Shown: positions 9,234 to 19,815 of the stretch, in pieces
How the letters are laid out: every line of letters begins with the position of its first letter
Numbering within the stretch: the stretch's first letter is position 1
Origin: Sphingomonas sp. CFBP 13720
GTDB taxonomy: Bacteria; Pseudomonadota; Alphaproteobacteria; Sphingomonadales; Sphingomonadaceae
Assembly (NCBI RefSeq): GCF_014842075.1
Contig: NZ_JACYVA010000005.1
Coordinates: 192,509-256,508 of the forward strand
DNA length: 64,000 bases
Direction of reading: 5' to 3'
Program-made: the position numbers and the translations under genes
Notes under the pieces: model-generated
Told to the model about the DNA's origin: nothing
The model's database searches: none
What the model saw: the letters and a program-made list of their open reading frames with translations, nothing else

Positions 9234-12200
9234 TTACCCGATGCGCACCTGACCCAATGCCCGCGCGAGCTGTTCGATCGAATAGGGCTTCTGCAACAGC
9301 ACGTGCCCGCCCGTGCCCTGTTGCGCCAGAACGTGGCTGTACCCGCTGGTCAGCACGACCGGCATGGCGGGCCATTGTTCGCAGATCGCCGCCGCCAGTT
9401 CGATGCCCGACCGGCCGGGCATCACCACGTCGGTGAACACCACCGCGAAACGATGCCCCGCCTCCCCGATCTGCGTCATCGCGGCGTCGGCATTGGATGC
9501 CCAGACCGATTCATACCCCAGTTCGGCCAGCGCCTGCGTCGCGAATCGACCGACTTCGGCATTGTCCTCGACCACGAGCACGCACGATCCGGGCGCCAGC
9601 CGCCGGGCGTCGGTTTCGGTCGATCCGCGCTGCATGCCCGAATCGGCCGCGACGCGTGGCAGATACAGGGTGAAGGTCGTGCCGACCCCGACTTCGCTTT
9701 CGACGATCACGCCGCCGTTCGACTGCTTGGCGAACCCGAATACCTGGCTCAGCCCCAACCCTGTGCCGTGCCCGACCGCCTTGGTGGTGAAAAAAGGTTC
9801 GAAGATATGTTCGATCCGGTCCGCCGGAATCCCGCTGCCGGTATCGCGGATCGCGACGCGGACCATCGCGCCGTCGACGCGCGGGTGGTTGCGCACGGCG
9901 GGCATGTGATCGGCGGGCGATACCGCGATCGTCAGTTGGCCTTCGCCATCCATCGCATCGCGCGCATTGACCGCCATGTTGACGATCGCGGTATCGAACT
10001 GGCTGGGATCGGCGTTGACGCAGCAATCGTCGTCGCAATGCTCCAGCGTCAGCACGATCCGCGATCCGCTGAGCGTCCGCAACATGTCGCCCAGCGCCGC
10101 CACGCTCTCGCTCGCGTCGAACACCTGTGGCTGCAACGTCTGTCGCCGCGCGAACGCGAGCAACTGTGCGGTCAACCGCGTCGCGCGCTCGGTCGTGTCG
10201 GCGATCGCGTCGATATAGCGGCGGCGGCGGTCGTCCGACAGGCCGGGGCGCTTGAGCAGGTCGACCGATCCCTGGATCACCGTCAGCAGATTGTTGAAAT
10301 CATGCGCGACGCCGCCGGTCAGCTGTCCGACTGCCTCGACCTTCTGCGACTGGCGCAGTGCCTCCTCGGTCTGGCGCAGCGTTTCCTCCGCCTCCTTCTC
10401 GGCGGTGACGTGACGTCCGGTCGCATAGATTCGGTTGCGTGCCGGCCCCGCGACCCACGCCATCCATCGCCAGCCGCCATCGGCATGGGCATAGCGGTTG
10501 CGGATCGTCTCGATCGGTCCCGCCGCCGCATCGGCCATGGCCTGCGCCATCACCGGCCGGTCTTCGGGATGCGCCAGTTCGACCAGCGACCGGCCGATCA
10601 GGCCGTCGTCGCCATGGCCAAGGATCGCGGCCCATGCCGGATTGACCTGCTGGATCACGCCATCGGCATCCAGCACGACCAGCAGGTCGGGCGACGCTTC
10701 CCACAACAGGTCGCGTTCGGCGGCGGTGGTGGCGAAATCCTCTTCCAGACGCGCGGCGCGCGATTCCAGCGCACGCTCCATCCGCTTGCGATCGGTCAGG
10801 TCGAGCATCGCGCCGATCATCCGCATCGGCCGCCCCTCCCCGTCGCGCAGCACGAATCCGCGATCGAGCACGTCAGCATAGCCACCATCGGCACGACGAA
10901 AGCGATATTCCTCCAGCCAGTCGGTGGCAGTGCTGTCGATCAGGGTGTGGATGCTGTCATGCACCCGCTGGTGATCGTCGGGATGAATCTGCCCAATCCA
11001 CCATGCGCCGGTCGGGTCGACCAGGTCGGGGGTATAGCCATACGCCTTCTCCAGCGCGTCGTTCCACCGCACGGTATCGATCCGCAGATCCCAGTCCCAG
11101 ATCGCGTCGTTGGTCGCGGCGACCGCATAGCGCAGCCGTTCCTCGGTTTCCTTAAGCGCGGCGCGGGCGCGACGATCGGCGGTCACGTCGCGCACCGTTC
11201 CGATCAGCCGGGTCGCGCGGCCGTTCGCGAACAGCGTCAGCCCCTCGGCCGCGACGATGCGCTCCACGCCGTCCTCGATCCCGATCGTGCGGTAATCGAC
11301 CTCGTACCGCCCCGTTCCCGCCGGATCGAGTGCCGCCACCACCGCCGCCTCGGTCGCGGCGCGATCGTCGGGGTGCAGTGCGGGGGCGAAATGCGTGTCA
11401 TATTGCGCGGGAACGCCCGGCGATACGCCGAACAGTTCACGGCACCGGTCGTCCCAGTTGAGCGCCCCGGTGGCGGGGACATAATCGAAACTGCCCAGCC
11501 GCGCGGCGCGCGTCGCCAGTTCCAGCCGCTCGCGGCTGGTGCGCAGTTCGTTCTCGACGATGCGCTGTTCGGTCATGTCGACGGCGGTGCCGACATAGTG
11601 CGTCGCTCGCCCGCCGACCATTTCGGTACAGCGCCCGCGCACCAGCAACCAGCGCAGCTGGCCACCATCGCCCCGGATTCGGAACGTCTTGGAATAATCG
11701 CCCAGTTCGGCGATCGCCGCCTGGATTTCCAGCGCCAGCCCGGCACGGTCCTCCGGCTCGACCCGGGCGACGATATCGGTCATCGCCACCCCCTGCGCCA
11801 TCGCATCGACCGGCTGGCCGAAGAAATTGGCGAGGCGGGGATCGCCCGAAATCGTGCCGGCGGCGACATCCCATGAAAAGAACGCGATCAACCCGGTTTC
11901 CAGCGCGGTGTCGAGCCGCAGCCGGCTGGCGTCCAGCGCCTGTCGCGTCAGATGGTCGGCGGTCACGTCGCGCAGGCTTTTGACGAAACCCGACTGGCCG
12001 TCGCCGATCAGCGGCGTCACCGCCCCCTGAGCGAAGAATCGCGTGCCGTCCTTGCGGATATGCCAGCGCTCATGCGCCGCCCACCCCTGCGCCCGCGCGG
12101 TCGCCAGCGCCTCGCCGGGCTGGCGCGCGGCGACGTCCTCGGGCGTGAAGATCGATGCGAAGGGGCGGCCGATCATCTCCGCCTCGCTCCAACCGAAAAT

Positions 12201-13349
12201 GCGCTCGCCGCCGCTGCTCCAGCTGCGGATCTGGCCGTCCTCATCCATGCTGAAGATCGCGGTGTCGATCGCCGAATCGACGATCGCGCGGTAATTGGCT
12301 TCCGCCAGCCGCGCCGATCGCAGCGCCGCGCGCTCGGCGCTCTCGCTGAAACTGGCCGAAATCAGCCCGCCCAGCATCTGCGTTACCAGCATGTGGCGCG
12401 ACCGGAACGCATCGGGTTCGGTCGCCGTCACCTTCAGCGCACCGAACACTTCGCCCCGACGGACCAGCGGCACCACCATCATCGACCGGATGTTCAGCGA
12501 CCGGACCACGGCGGCATCGGCCCGCGGATCGGCCCACGCATCGGCGGTGATGAGCGTGCGCCGTTCTTCCAGCGCCAGACCCGAAAACGATCCCGTGACC
12601 GGGATGCGCAGTCCGCTATGCGTCTGCATCGTACCCGCGACCGCGGTGTACACCAGCGCGTCGCCTTCTCGCAGCTCCACCGCCACGCCGTCGGCGGACT
12701 CCACCGCCGCCAGCGCCGCGCCCACCAGCGCGTTGAGCGCGGTATCGGCATCGCCCCCCGACGCCAGCACCAGTTGCTGTGCTTCGAGCACGGTGTCGAG
12801 CATTTCGGCGTCGCGGGCCGCGCGGCCTTCGCGCAGCCGCTGCTCGATCATCAACCGTTCCTGCTCGGTCAGCGCGGTGCGGAGCTCGATCTGCGCGACG
12901 ACCTGCGCCGCCAGCGCCTTCAGCGCCTCGCCCTGTGGCACGGTCAGCCCGCCGGGGCGCGGCACGGTGTCGATCGCGCACAGGCTGCCCAATGCCGCGC
13001 CGGCGGCGGTGACCAGCGGCATGCCGGCATAGAATCGGATGCCCGGATCACCGGTGACCAGCGACATCGCGGCCGTGCGCGGGTCGGTGGACAGATCGTC
13101 GATCACGAACAGGTCGCGCTGCCGGATCGCCAGCGCGCAGACCGACGTCTCGATCCCGGTTTCGCACACCTCGACACCGGCGCGCGCCTTGAACCATTGC
13201 CGGTCCGCATCGACCAGGCTGACCAGCGCGATCGGCGTGTCGCAGATGGCACGGGTCAGCGCGACCAGATCGTCGAACACCGCCTCCGGTTCCGTATCCA
13301 GAATATCGTGCCGGTACAGTGCCTCCAGTCGTTCGTCTTCGGTCCACAT
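9234..13349 (-). CDS. Hybrid sensor histidine kinase, two GAF and five PAS domains
   Basis: About 1371 residues and no membrane segment, so a cytosolic sensor. Order: GAF (about 1-165, with the DTEPEAVFDDL start common in such kinases), coiled linker, second GAF (about 190-340), five PAS/PAC repeats (about 350-980), HisKA with phospho-acceptor H in VAHDFNNLL, HATPase with the N box (NMAVNARDAM) and the G boxes (DTGSGIP, GTGLGLSQV), and a C-terminal receiver with the DVVMPG phospho-Asp. The ATG at 13349 was chosen because the GAF domain starts right after it. The output partner is unknown. It lies directly upstream of the SOS cassette on the same strand, but the LexA box separates them. Confidence 0.9.
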   Translation of the reverse strand: MWTEDERLEALYRHDILDTEPEAVFDDLVALTRAICDTPIALVSLVDADRQWFKARAGVEVCETGIETSVCALAIRQRDLFVIDDLSTDPRTAAMSLVTGDPGIRFYAGMPLVTAAGAALGSLCAIDTVPRPGGLTVPQGEALKALAAQVVAQIELRTALTEQERLMIEQRLREGRAARDAEMLDTVLEAQQLVLASGGDADTALNALVGAALAAVESADGVAVELREGDALVYTAVAGTMQTHSGLRIPVTGSFSGLALEERRTLITADAWADPRADAAVVRSLNIRSMMVVPLVRRGEVFGALKVTATEPDAFRSRHMLVTQMLGGLISASFSESAERAALRSARLAEANYRAIVDSAIDTAIFSMDEDGQIRSWSSGGERIFGWSEAEMIGRPFASIFTPEDVAARQPGEALATARAQGWAAHERWHIRKDGTRFFAQGAVTPLIGDGQSGFVKSLRDVTADHLTRQALDASRLRLDTALETGLIAFFSWDVAAGTISGDPRLANFFGQPVDAMAQGVAMTDIVARVEPEDRAGLALEIQAAIAELGDYSKTFRIRGDGGQLRWLLVRGRCTEMVGGRATHYVGTAVDMTEQRIVENELRTSRERLELATRAARLGSFDYVPATGALNWDDRCRELFGVSPGVPAQYDTHFAPALHPDDRAATEAAVVAALDPAGTGRYEVDYRTIGIEDGVERIVAAEGLTLFANGRATRLIGTVRDVTADRRARAALKETEERLRYAVAATNDAIWDWDLRIDTVRWNDALEKAYGYTPDLVDPTGAWWIGQIHPDDHQRVHDSIHTLIDSTATDWLEEYRFRRADGGYADVLDRGFVLRDGEGRPMRMIGAMLDLTDRKRMERALESRAARLEEDFATTAAERDLLWEASPDLLVVLDADGVIQQVNPAWAAILGHGDDGLIGRSLVELAHPEDRPVMAQAMADAAAGPIETIRNRYAHADGGWRWMAWVAGPARNRIYATGRHVTAEKEAEETLRQTEEALRQSQKVEAVGQLTGGVAHDFNNLLTVIQGSVDLLKRPGLSDDRRRRYIDAIADTTERATRLTAQLLAFARRQTLQPQVFDASESVAALGDMLRTLSGSRIVLTLEHCDDDCCVNADPSQFDTAIVNMAVNARDAMDGEGQLTIAVSPADHMPAVRNHPRVDGAMVRVAIRDTGSGIPADRIEHIFEPFFTTKAVGHGTGLGLSQVFGFAKQSNGGVIVESEVGVGTTFTLYLPRVAADSGMQRGSTETDARRLAPGSCVLVVEDNAEVGRFATQALAELGYESVWASNADAAMTQIGEAGHRFAVVFTDVVMPGRSGIELAAAICEQWPAMPVVLTSGYSHVLAQQGTGGHVLLQKPYSIEQLARALGQVRIG

Positions 13350-13447
13350 CGCTTCGGCTCGCACGGAGGCAGAACGGACGCACCGGCGCCCGCCGTCATC
13401 CATTCACCGGGCGGCACGTCCCGTCCGGCAAATCTGGATCAATCCTT

Positions 13448-14371
13448 TTAAGGAGTGTCGCCCTCACCGGCAATGGCGGGAATCGACGGGACGTCCAGCG
13501 GCTCGACATCGACCGACACGTGCATCGTCTGCGCGCCCGACCCCAGCACCACGCCGTCGATCGGCGCGATATCGGCGTAGTCGCGGCCGATCGCCATCAC
13601 CACATGATCCTCCGCCATCCAGATGCCGTTGGTCGGATCGACACCGGTCCACCCCAGTTTCGGCCCGGCCCAGATCAGCACCCACGCATGCGTCGCGTCC
13701 GCCCCGACCAGCCGTTCCTGCCCCGGCGGCGGCAGGGTACGAAGATAGCCCGAGCAATAGGCGGCCGGCAGTCCCGCCGAACGCAGCCCCGACAGCATGA
13801 TCTGCGCGAAATCCTGACACACCCCGCCCCGCTTGGCGAAGGCTTCGGCGGGCGGCGTATCGACCAGCGTCGCCGTGGGATCGAACGCGAATTCGTTCTG
13901 AATGCGCCGCGCCAGCGCGATCGCCGCGTCGAGAATGCCGCGATCGTCCCACAGGTCGTCGGCGCACCATTGTGCGATGTCGGCGTCCAGCGGGACATGG
14001 GCGGACGGGAACAGATAGCTGCTCGGGCTGGCCGGGCCGGCATCGGGCACGTCGGCAACCATCGTGCGAATCTGTGCCAGTGTGGGATCGTCAGGGGAGG
14101 GAAACGGAATGGGCCGGTCGACGACTACCGTCGCGCGACTCTCGATCGTCAGCGTGCGCTCCGGCCGGTCGACCACCAGCCGCGTGACGTTGGCCAGCCC
14201 CGCCTGCGCCCGAGCCGGCGCGGTGCTGCCGCCCGGCACTACCTCCAGCGCATAGTCCTCCAGCGTCTGTCCCGACCATAATATGGGGCGCAGCCGCAGG
14301 TTGCAGCGCGCAAACCCTGCCGCTTCGGCATAATCGAACCGCGTCACATGGCGGATGGCATAGCGCATCAT
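13448..14371 (-). CDS. Transglutaminase-like cysteine peptidase family protein
   Basis: 307 residues with an N-terminal bacterial transglutaminase-like domain (RHVTRFDYAEAAGFARCNLRLRP) and a C-terminal transglutaminase core. The catalytic Cys is in RGGVCQDFAQIM, the His in DATHAWVLIW and the Asp in DPTNG. The ATG at 14371 overlaps the stop of the upstream gene (ATGA), so the pair is translationally coupled. The partner is an ATP-grasp/alpha-E fusion, a widespread conserved association in which the transglutaminase fold is thought to act on peptide or amide bonds; the true substrate is not established. Confidence 0.88.
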   Translation of the reverse strand: MMRYAIRHVTRFDYAEAAGFARCNLRLRPILWSGQTLEDYALEVVPGGSTAPARAQAGLANVTRLVVDRPERTLTIESRATVVVDRPIPFPSPDDPTLAQIRTMVADVPDAGPASPSSYLFPSAHVPLDADIAQWCADDLWDDRGILDAAIALARRIQNEFAFDPTATLVDTPPAEAFAKRGGVCQDFAQIMLSGLRSAGLPAAYCSGYLRTLPPPGQERLVGADATHAWVLIWAGPKLGWTGVDPTNGIWMAEDHVVMAIGRDYADIAPIDGVVLGSGAQTMHVSVDVEPLDVPSIPAIAGEGDTP

Positions 14372-16815
14372 GCCAGCGTCAGCCCGGCTTCGCGCAACGC
14401 CTGCGCACCTTGCAGGAAATAGCGCGTGGCGATCGCGTCGGACAGATTTCCCAACTGCTGGTTCACCTCCAGCAACCAGCCGCGATCGAGCCGTTCGGCC
14501 GATCCCATCGCCAGCGCGGCGACCAGCCGCGCGGCGATGCGTTGCTGCGGTTCGGCGATTCCGGCATCGTTCAGCACGGGCAACCTCGTCAGATGGTCGG
14601 AGATCGTTTCGATCTGGAACGCGATACCGCGCGGATTGCCGGGGTCCAGCGCGATCAGATCGACCACCGGCACCCGTGCGAATCCGATCAGATAGCGCTG
14701 GCGATAGCTGATCTGGCTGTCGGCAAGGTCGAGCAGCGTCGACAGATCCTCGGCGCTCGCGTGGCGCAGGTCGATCGCGAGCAGCGTGCGCGTCGCCGCC
14801 ATTGCGCGCTCGATCCGACGGCCCAGATCGTGGAACCGCCACGCATCGGTCCGCCCCATATGTTCGGCCGACAGCCCGGCCAGCGCGGCATAGCGTCGCT
14901 GCAACGTCCCCGCCCGGTCGAGCAGCGTGCCGTTGGTCGGGTGTGGCGCATCGAGCAGCCGAACCATGTCGGCCGACAACCGGTCGCGCGACACCGCGCC
15001 GATCCCGGCGGCGAAACGGTTGATCGCACGTACGCTGGCCCCGCCTTCGACCGCCTCCATCGCCTCACGACCGAAATCGACCAGATCGCGGCGGCGGTGG
15101 CTGGGTGGACGCCGTGCCGCGCCGGTGTCGGTGATGATCCGCACCAGTCGGTCGACGGTCGCGGGAGCCAGCGCCGCGCCGGTATCGGCGGAGATCGAAT
15201 GGCCGAACAGCACGCGGATCACGCCCAGCAGCGCTTCGCCGCGCTCCAGATACCGGCCCAGCCAGAACAGATTGTCCGCGACGCGACTGGGCAACGTCCC
15301 CGGATTGCGGCGCAGTTCGACGCTGTCCGCCGCCTGCAGCAATGAAATCGGCGCGACCGGATCGGGACCGTGAATGCACACGTCCGCCGACCAGCTGCCC
15401 TCGCCCATCACCGCCGCGCGTGCATCGGGTTGATCGCCGATCCGCACGAACCCGCCGGGCAGCACGCTCCACCGGCCATCCGGCCCGCGCGCCGCGAACA
15501 CCCGCAGCGAAAAGGGGCGCGGTTCCAGCCGCTCGCCGCACGCGGTCGGCATGGTCGACAGTTCGGCGACCTCCTGTCCGATATAATCCTGCGGTCGCCG
15601 CACCATCGCATCGGCCAGCGTCGCACGCTGCACCGCGTCGAGCGAGGCACCCAGCACCGGTCCACCGGCCAGCCCCAGCACCGGCTGCGCAAAGGCGGGG
15701 CCGATCACCAGCTGGTCGATCGAGGCAAGGACATGATCGCGCTCCGCCGCGCCGCCGCACCACCATGTCGCGATCGTCGGCAGCGTCGGCGCGCGTCCCA
15801 GAATCCGTTGCGCCAGCGCGGGCAGGAACGCGGCGAAGGCAGGCGATTCGACCACGCCCGCGCCCGGCGAATTGGCGATGACGACATTGCCCGCCGCCAT
15901 CGCGTCGATCAGCCCCGGCACGCCGATCGTAGAGGTCGCGTCGAACGCCAGCGGGTCGATCAGCCGCGGGTCGATCCGCCGCCACAGCGCGTCGATCCGC
16001 TTCAGCCCGGCGATGGTGCGGACGTACAGTTGCTCGTCCCGCACCGCCAGATCGGCGCCCTCGACCAGCAGGAAGCCCAGATAGCGCGCCAGATGCGCCT
16101 GTTCGGCATAGCTGGGGTTCAGTTTGCCCGGCGTCAGCAGCCCGATGCGCGGTTCCGCCCGGCGGCACGCGGCGGCGATCCCCGCGCGCATCGCGGCGAA
16201 GAACGGGGCATGGCGTTCGATATTGACCCGCGACGGCAACCCGCCCAGCGTCCGCCCCATCGCTAGCCGGTTTTCGAGCGCATAGCCCGCGCCTACCGGC
16301 ACGCGAACATGGTCGGCCAGCACGCGCCACGTGCCGTCGGGGTCGCGGCACAGATCGGCGGCGACGAAGTGCAGGTGATGGCCCCCCGGCGGTTCCAGCC
16401 CGACCATCGGACGCAGGAACAGCGGCGATCCGGTCACCAGCATCGCCGGCAACGCGCCTTCGGTCACCAGCCGCTGATCGCCATGGATATCGGCGACGAT
16501 CGCTTCCAGCACGTCGGCGCGTTCGGCCACGCCCGCTTCGATCGCGCGCCATTCGGTGCTGCCGATCAACAGCGGGACCGGCGACAATGGCCAGCGCCGC
16601 TCCTCGCTCTCGCCCGCCACGCGGTAGACGGTGCCGATATCGTCGGCATGGCGCTGCGCCCGCTCACGCGCGGATGCCAGCGTACCACCCGACAACGCGC
16701 TCAGTTCATCGAACGCCGCGACCCATGCCGCGCGGTCGTCACCCGCCGCGCCGCACAACACGTCGCCCGACGGCGCATCCGCGCAATAGGCTTCGAACCA
16801 GCCGCCGCCGGTCAC
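14368..16815 (-). CDS. Circularly permuted ATP-grasp / alpha-E fusion protein
   Basis: About 815 residues. The first half matches the circularly permuted ATP-grasp type 2 family (the DUF404/DUF407 type), with NRLAMGRTLGGLPSRVNIERH and LTPGKLNPSYAEQAHLARYLG. The second half matches the alpha-E helical domain (DUF403), starting near LPSRVADNLFWLGRYLERGE. In many bacteria these are two separate genes; here they are fused. ATP-grasp enzymes form amide bonds using ATP. The start is uncertain: I used the GTG at 16815 just before a sequence that looks like the normal N-terminus; the frame stays open to 16989. Confidence 0.8.
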   Translation of the reverse strand: MTGGGWFEAYCADAPSGDVLCGAAGDDRAAWVAAFDELSALSGGTLASARERAQRHADDIGTVYRVAGESEERRWPLSPVPLLIGSTEWRAIEAGVAERADVLEAIVADIHGDQRLVTEGALPAMLVTGSPLFLRPMVGLEPPGGHHLHFVAADLCRDPDGTWRVLADHVRVPVGAGYALENRLAMGRTLGGLPSRVNIERHAPFFAAMRAGIAAACRRAEPRIGLLTPGKLNPSYAEQAHLARYLGFLLVEGADLAVRDEQLYVRTIAGLKRIDALWRRIDPRLIDPLAFDATSTIGVPGLIDAMAAGNVVIANSPGAGVVESPAFAAFLPALAQRILGRAPTLPTIATWWCGGAAERDHVLASIDQLVIGPAFAQPVLGLAGGPVLGASLDAVQRATLADAMVRRPQDYIGQEVAELSTMPTACGERLEPRPFSLRVFAARGPDGRWSVLPGGFVRIGDQPDARAAVMGEGSWSADVCIHGPDPVAPISLLQAADSVELRRNPGTLPSRVADNLFWLGRYLERGEALLGVIRVLFGHSISADTGAALAPATVDRLVRIITDTGAARRPPSHRRRDLVDFGREAMEAVEGGASVRAINRFAAGIGAVSRDRLSADMVRLLDAPHPTNGTLLDRAGTLQRRYAALAGLSAEHMGRTDAWRFHDLGRRIERAMAATRTLLAIDLRHASAEDLSTLLDLADSQISYRQRYLIGFARVPVVDLIALDPGNPRGIAFQIETISDHLTRLPVLNDAGIAEPQQRIAARLVAALAMGSAERLDRGWLLEVNQQLGNLSDAIATRYFLQGAQALREAGLTLA

Positions 16816-17088
16816 GCCTGCCGTCCATGGATCGCGCGACTGGCCATATCTCTCCCCGTTTGCCCGCGAACCCAAGCACGCGCGGTGTTGCGGCGCAACC
16901 GGTTTGACGGTGCGGTCCGCGCGCGTCCGCCGCTGGCGGGATCGCAGGCGGCAAGCGTATCTTGATCGACGAAGGACCGACGCCGTCACGCCCGTCGCGG
17001 CGGAAAGGACACGCCGTCCGCCCGATCGAACGCGTCGCGCCCGTGAACGCTGGCCCCACCTCTAGAATCGCCCTCCGGTGCCCGCCCC

Positions 17089-18039
17089 TCACGCCGCCGC
17101 GCGGCGCAACCGGTCGTTGATCGCCACGCCCAACCCGACCTCCGGCACCGGCGCGACCGCGATGCCGCGCGCGTCGCTGGCATCGGCGACATGCAGCGCA
17201 TCGAACAACGCCGCCGCCGCCGCCACCGGATCGCCGTCCGCCGACAATGTCGCATCCCCGGCCACTGTCCCGAACCCGATGAGCCATTCGCCGTCGCGTG
17301 CCTCGGTGGCGTTCAGCCGCACCGGCTTGGACGGCGCATAATGACTGGCCAATTGTCCCGGTGCCTCGATCCCGGCCCCCGCACCGCCCGGCATCACCCC
17401 CAGCAGCGCGGCGATCTCCTGGCCCGATACCGGTCCCGGTCGCAACAGCCGCACCGTCCCGTCCACGCATGCCACGATCGTCGACTCCAGCCCCCGCGCG
17501 GTCGCGCCGTCGTCGATCACCAGCGGCACCCGCCCGTTCAGGCTGCGCAGCACATGCGATGCGCGCGTCGGACTGATCGATCCGCTGGCATTGGCCGATG
17601 GAGCCGCCAATGGTCGTTCGCATGCCGCCAGCAATGCCTGCATCGCCGGATGCGCAGGCACCCGCACCGCGATCGTCGGCAGCCCCGCCGTCACCAGCGA
17701 CGCGATCCCGCTGTCCGCCCGCAACGGGAGCACGAGCGTGAGCGGTCCCGGCCAGAACGCCTCGGCCAGCCGCGCCGCCTGCGCATCGAACGTCGCCAGC
17801 GCGTTCGCGGCGGCACGATCCGCGACATGCACGATCAGCGGATTGAACCCCGGCCGGCCCTTGGCCGCATAGATTCCTGCCACTGCCGCCGAATCGGTCG
17901 CGTCGGCGGCAAGGCCGTACACCGTCTCGGTCGGCACCGCGACGCAGCCGCCGCGCGCGATCACCGTAGCCGCTTCCGCGATCACCGCCATGCCGTAGGG
18001 TAAGGTGCGCGTCACGATCGGGGGGTTTGGAGCAGTCAC
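17089..18039 (-). CDS. tsaC: L-threonylcarbamoyladenylate synthase
   Basis: About 316 residues, Sua5-type. It makes threonylcarbamoyl-AMP from Thr, bicarbonate and ATP for the t6A37 modification of ANN-decoding tRNAs. The YrdC-like domain comes first, with GGCVAVPTETVYGLAADAT, KGRPGFNPLIVHV and SANASGSISPTRASHV. A C-terminal Sua5 domain follows (LASHYAPSKPVRL). Several start codons are possible: GTG 18039 has CGGAA in front, and GTG 18015 and ATG 17991 are in frame. It is divergent from the acyl-CoA dehydrogenase gene with a very short shared upstream region. Confidence 0.9.
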   Translation of the reverse strand: MTAPNPPIVTRTLPYGMAVIAEAATVIARGGCVAVPTETVYGLAADATDSAAVAGIYAAKGRPGFNPLIVHVADRAAANALATFDAQAARLAEAFWPGPLTLVLPLRADSGIASLVTAGLPTIAVRVPAHPAMQALLAACERPLAAPSANASGSISPTRASHVLRSLNGRVPLVIDDGATARGLESTIVACVDGTVRLLRPGPVSGQEIAALLGVMPGGAGAGIEAPGQLASHYAPSKPVRLNATEARDGEWLIGFGTVAGDATLSADGDPVAAAAALFDALHVADASDARGIAVAPVPEVGLGVAINDRLRRAAA

Positions 18040-18085
18040 GATTCCGGCGCTATAGTGTGGGCAAAAGCACATCAAGAGAGGACGC

Positions 18086-19795
18086 ATGGCCACTGCCACC
18101 GCCGAACAGCGTTTCGCGCTGACCCATGCCGCCGGGGTCGAGGCGCTGGCCGAGACCGATCGCTTCGCCGACGCGACGCCCGACATGCTCGACGCGATCC
18201 TCGACGGGGCGGACCAGTTCGCCACGGGCACATGGCGACCGCTCGACCGCATCGGCGATACGATCGGCGCACGCTGGACGCCGGACGGCGTCGTCATGCC
18301 CGACGGATTCCGCGACGCCTATCAAGCCTATGTCGCCGGCGGATGGGGGACGATCGGGTCGCCGGCCGCGTTCGGGGGACAGGGGATGCCGTTCGCGGTC
18401 GCCACCGCCGTGCTGGAAACGCTCGGCACCGCCAGTCTCGCCTTCGCGCTCGCCCCCACGCTGACCGCAGGGGCGGTCGAGGCGCTGGTCCATCACGGCA
18501 GCGCGGATCAGCAGGCCCGCTTCCTGCCGCGTCTGGCCACCGGCGAATGGACCGGTACGATGAACCTGACCGAACCACAGGCAGGATCGGACGTCGGGGC
18601 GCTGACGACGCGGGCCGAACCGCATGGCGACGGCACGTGGCGGGTCACCGGCACCAAGATCTATATCTCGTTCGGCGATCACGACATGGCCGCCAATATC
18701 GTCCACCTCGTTCTTGCGCGCACTCCCGGTGCACCGCCGGGGACCAAAGGCATCTCGCTGTTTCTGGTGCCAAAGTTCCGGCTCGATGCGGCGGGGGAAC
18801 CGGGCGAAGCGAACGACGTGCGCGTCGTGTCGATCGAACACAAGATGGGTCTGCACGCCTCGCCCACCTGCGCCCTGTCGTTCGGCGACGACGGCGATTG
18901 CCGGGGCGAACTGATCGGGGCGGAAGGCGGCGGGATGCGCGCGATGTTCACGATGATGAACAATGCGCGGCTGAACGTCGGGCTACAGGGCGTGCAGGTG
19001 GCGGAGGCCGCGACCCGGCGCGCCGTCGCCTATGCGCGCGATCGCGTCCAGTCGCCCCGCGCCTCGGCCGGTGGCCCGCCGGTCCCGATCATCGAACATC
19101 CCGACGTCCGCCGCATGCTGCTGCGCATGACCGCGCAGACCATGGCGGCGCGCACACTGATCTATTACGCCGCCGGTCAGGTCGATCGCGCGACGCTGGG
19201 CCTGCCCGGCGCAAAGGCGCGGCTCGACCTCGTCACGCCGCTGGCAAAGGCGCATGGCACCGATATCGGTTGCGAGGTCGCCAGTATCGGCATTCAGGTC
19301 CATGGCGGCATGGGCTATATCGAGGAAACCGGTGCGGCACGGCATTTCCGCGATGCACGCATCACCCCGATCTATGAAGGCACCAACGGCATCCAGGCCG
19401 CCGACCTTGTCGGACGCAAGCTGACAGGTGACGGCGGGGCTGCGCTGGAAGCACTGTTCACCGACATGGTGGCCGAAATCCGCCACGCTGCGTTGACCGA
19501 CCTGCTCAACGACACGAGGGCGGTGGCGCGCTGGATGCTGGAGGCGGATACCGACGACCGGCTGGCGGGCAGCTATCCGTTCCTGACGATGCTGGCTACG
19601 ACCGTTTGCGGGTGGCTGCTGGAACGACAGGGTCGCGCGGCGGGCGAAACCGGGGATTTCGCAATCCGGAAGCGCGCGACGGTGGCCTTCTACCTCGATC
19701 GTCTCGTGCCCGAAGCGCGCGGGCTGGGCATGGCCGCCATGGCCGGTGCCGATGGCCTGTACATGCTGTCGGCCGAACAGTTCGCCGTCGCCTGA
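18086..19795 (+). CDS. Acyl-CoA dehydrogenase (FAD)
   Basis: 569 residues, a flavoprotein that desaturates acyl-CoA at C2-C3 and passes electrons to ETF. FAD/substrate signatures are visible: MNLTEPQAGSDVGAL and VHGGMGYIEETGAARHFRDARITPIYEGTNGIQ, the latter with the likely catalytic Glu. The extended C-terminus places it in the larger, roughly 590-residue FadE-like subfamily. AGAGAGGA lies 6 bases before the ATG. Chain-length specificity cannot be inferred. Confidence 0.92.
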   Translation: MATATAEQRFALTHAAGVEALAETDRFADATPDMLDAILDGADQFATGTWRPLDRIGDTIGARWTPDGVVMPDGFRDAYQAYVAGGWGTIGSPAAFGGQGMPFAVATAVLETLGTASLAFALAPTLTAGAVEALVHHGSADQQARFLPRLATGEWTGTMNLTEPQAGSDVGALTTRAEPHGDGTWRVTGTKIYISFGDHDMAANIVHLVLARTPGAPPGTKGISLFLVPKFRLDAAGEPGEANDVRVVSIEHKMGLHASPTCALSFGDDGDCRGELIGAEGGGMRAMFTMMNNARLNVGLQGVQVAEAATRRAVAYARDRVQSPRASAGGPPVPIIEHPDVRRMLLRMTAQTMAARTLIYYAAGQVDRATLGLPGAKARLDLVTPLAKAHGTDIGCEVASIGIQVHGGMGYIEETGAARHFRDARITPIYEGTNGIQAADLVGRKLTGDGGAALEALFTDMVAEIRHAALTDLLNDTRAVARWMLEADTDDRLAGSYPFLTMLATTVCGWLLERQGRAAGETGDFAIRKRATVAFYLDRLVPEARGLGMAAMAGADGLYMLSAEQFAVA

Positions 19796-19815
19796 CGCGA
19801 TTGGTTACCGAAGCC

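Noticed and set aside
9147..11876. A 909-codon plus-strand open frame opposite the histidine kinase
   Set aside because: Same pattern of antisense composition; the minus strand encodes complete GAF, PAS, kinase and receiver domains.
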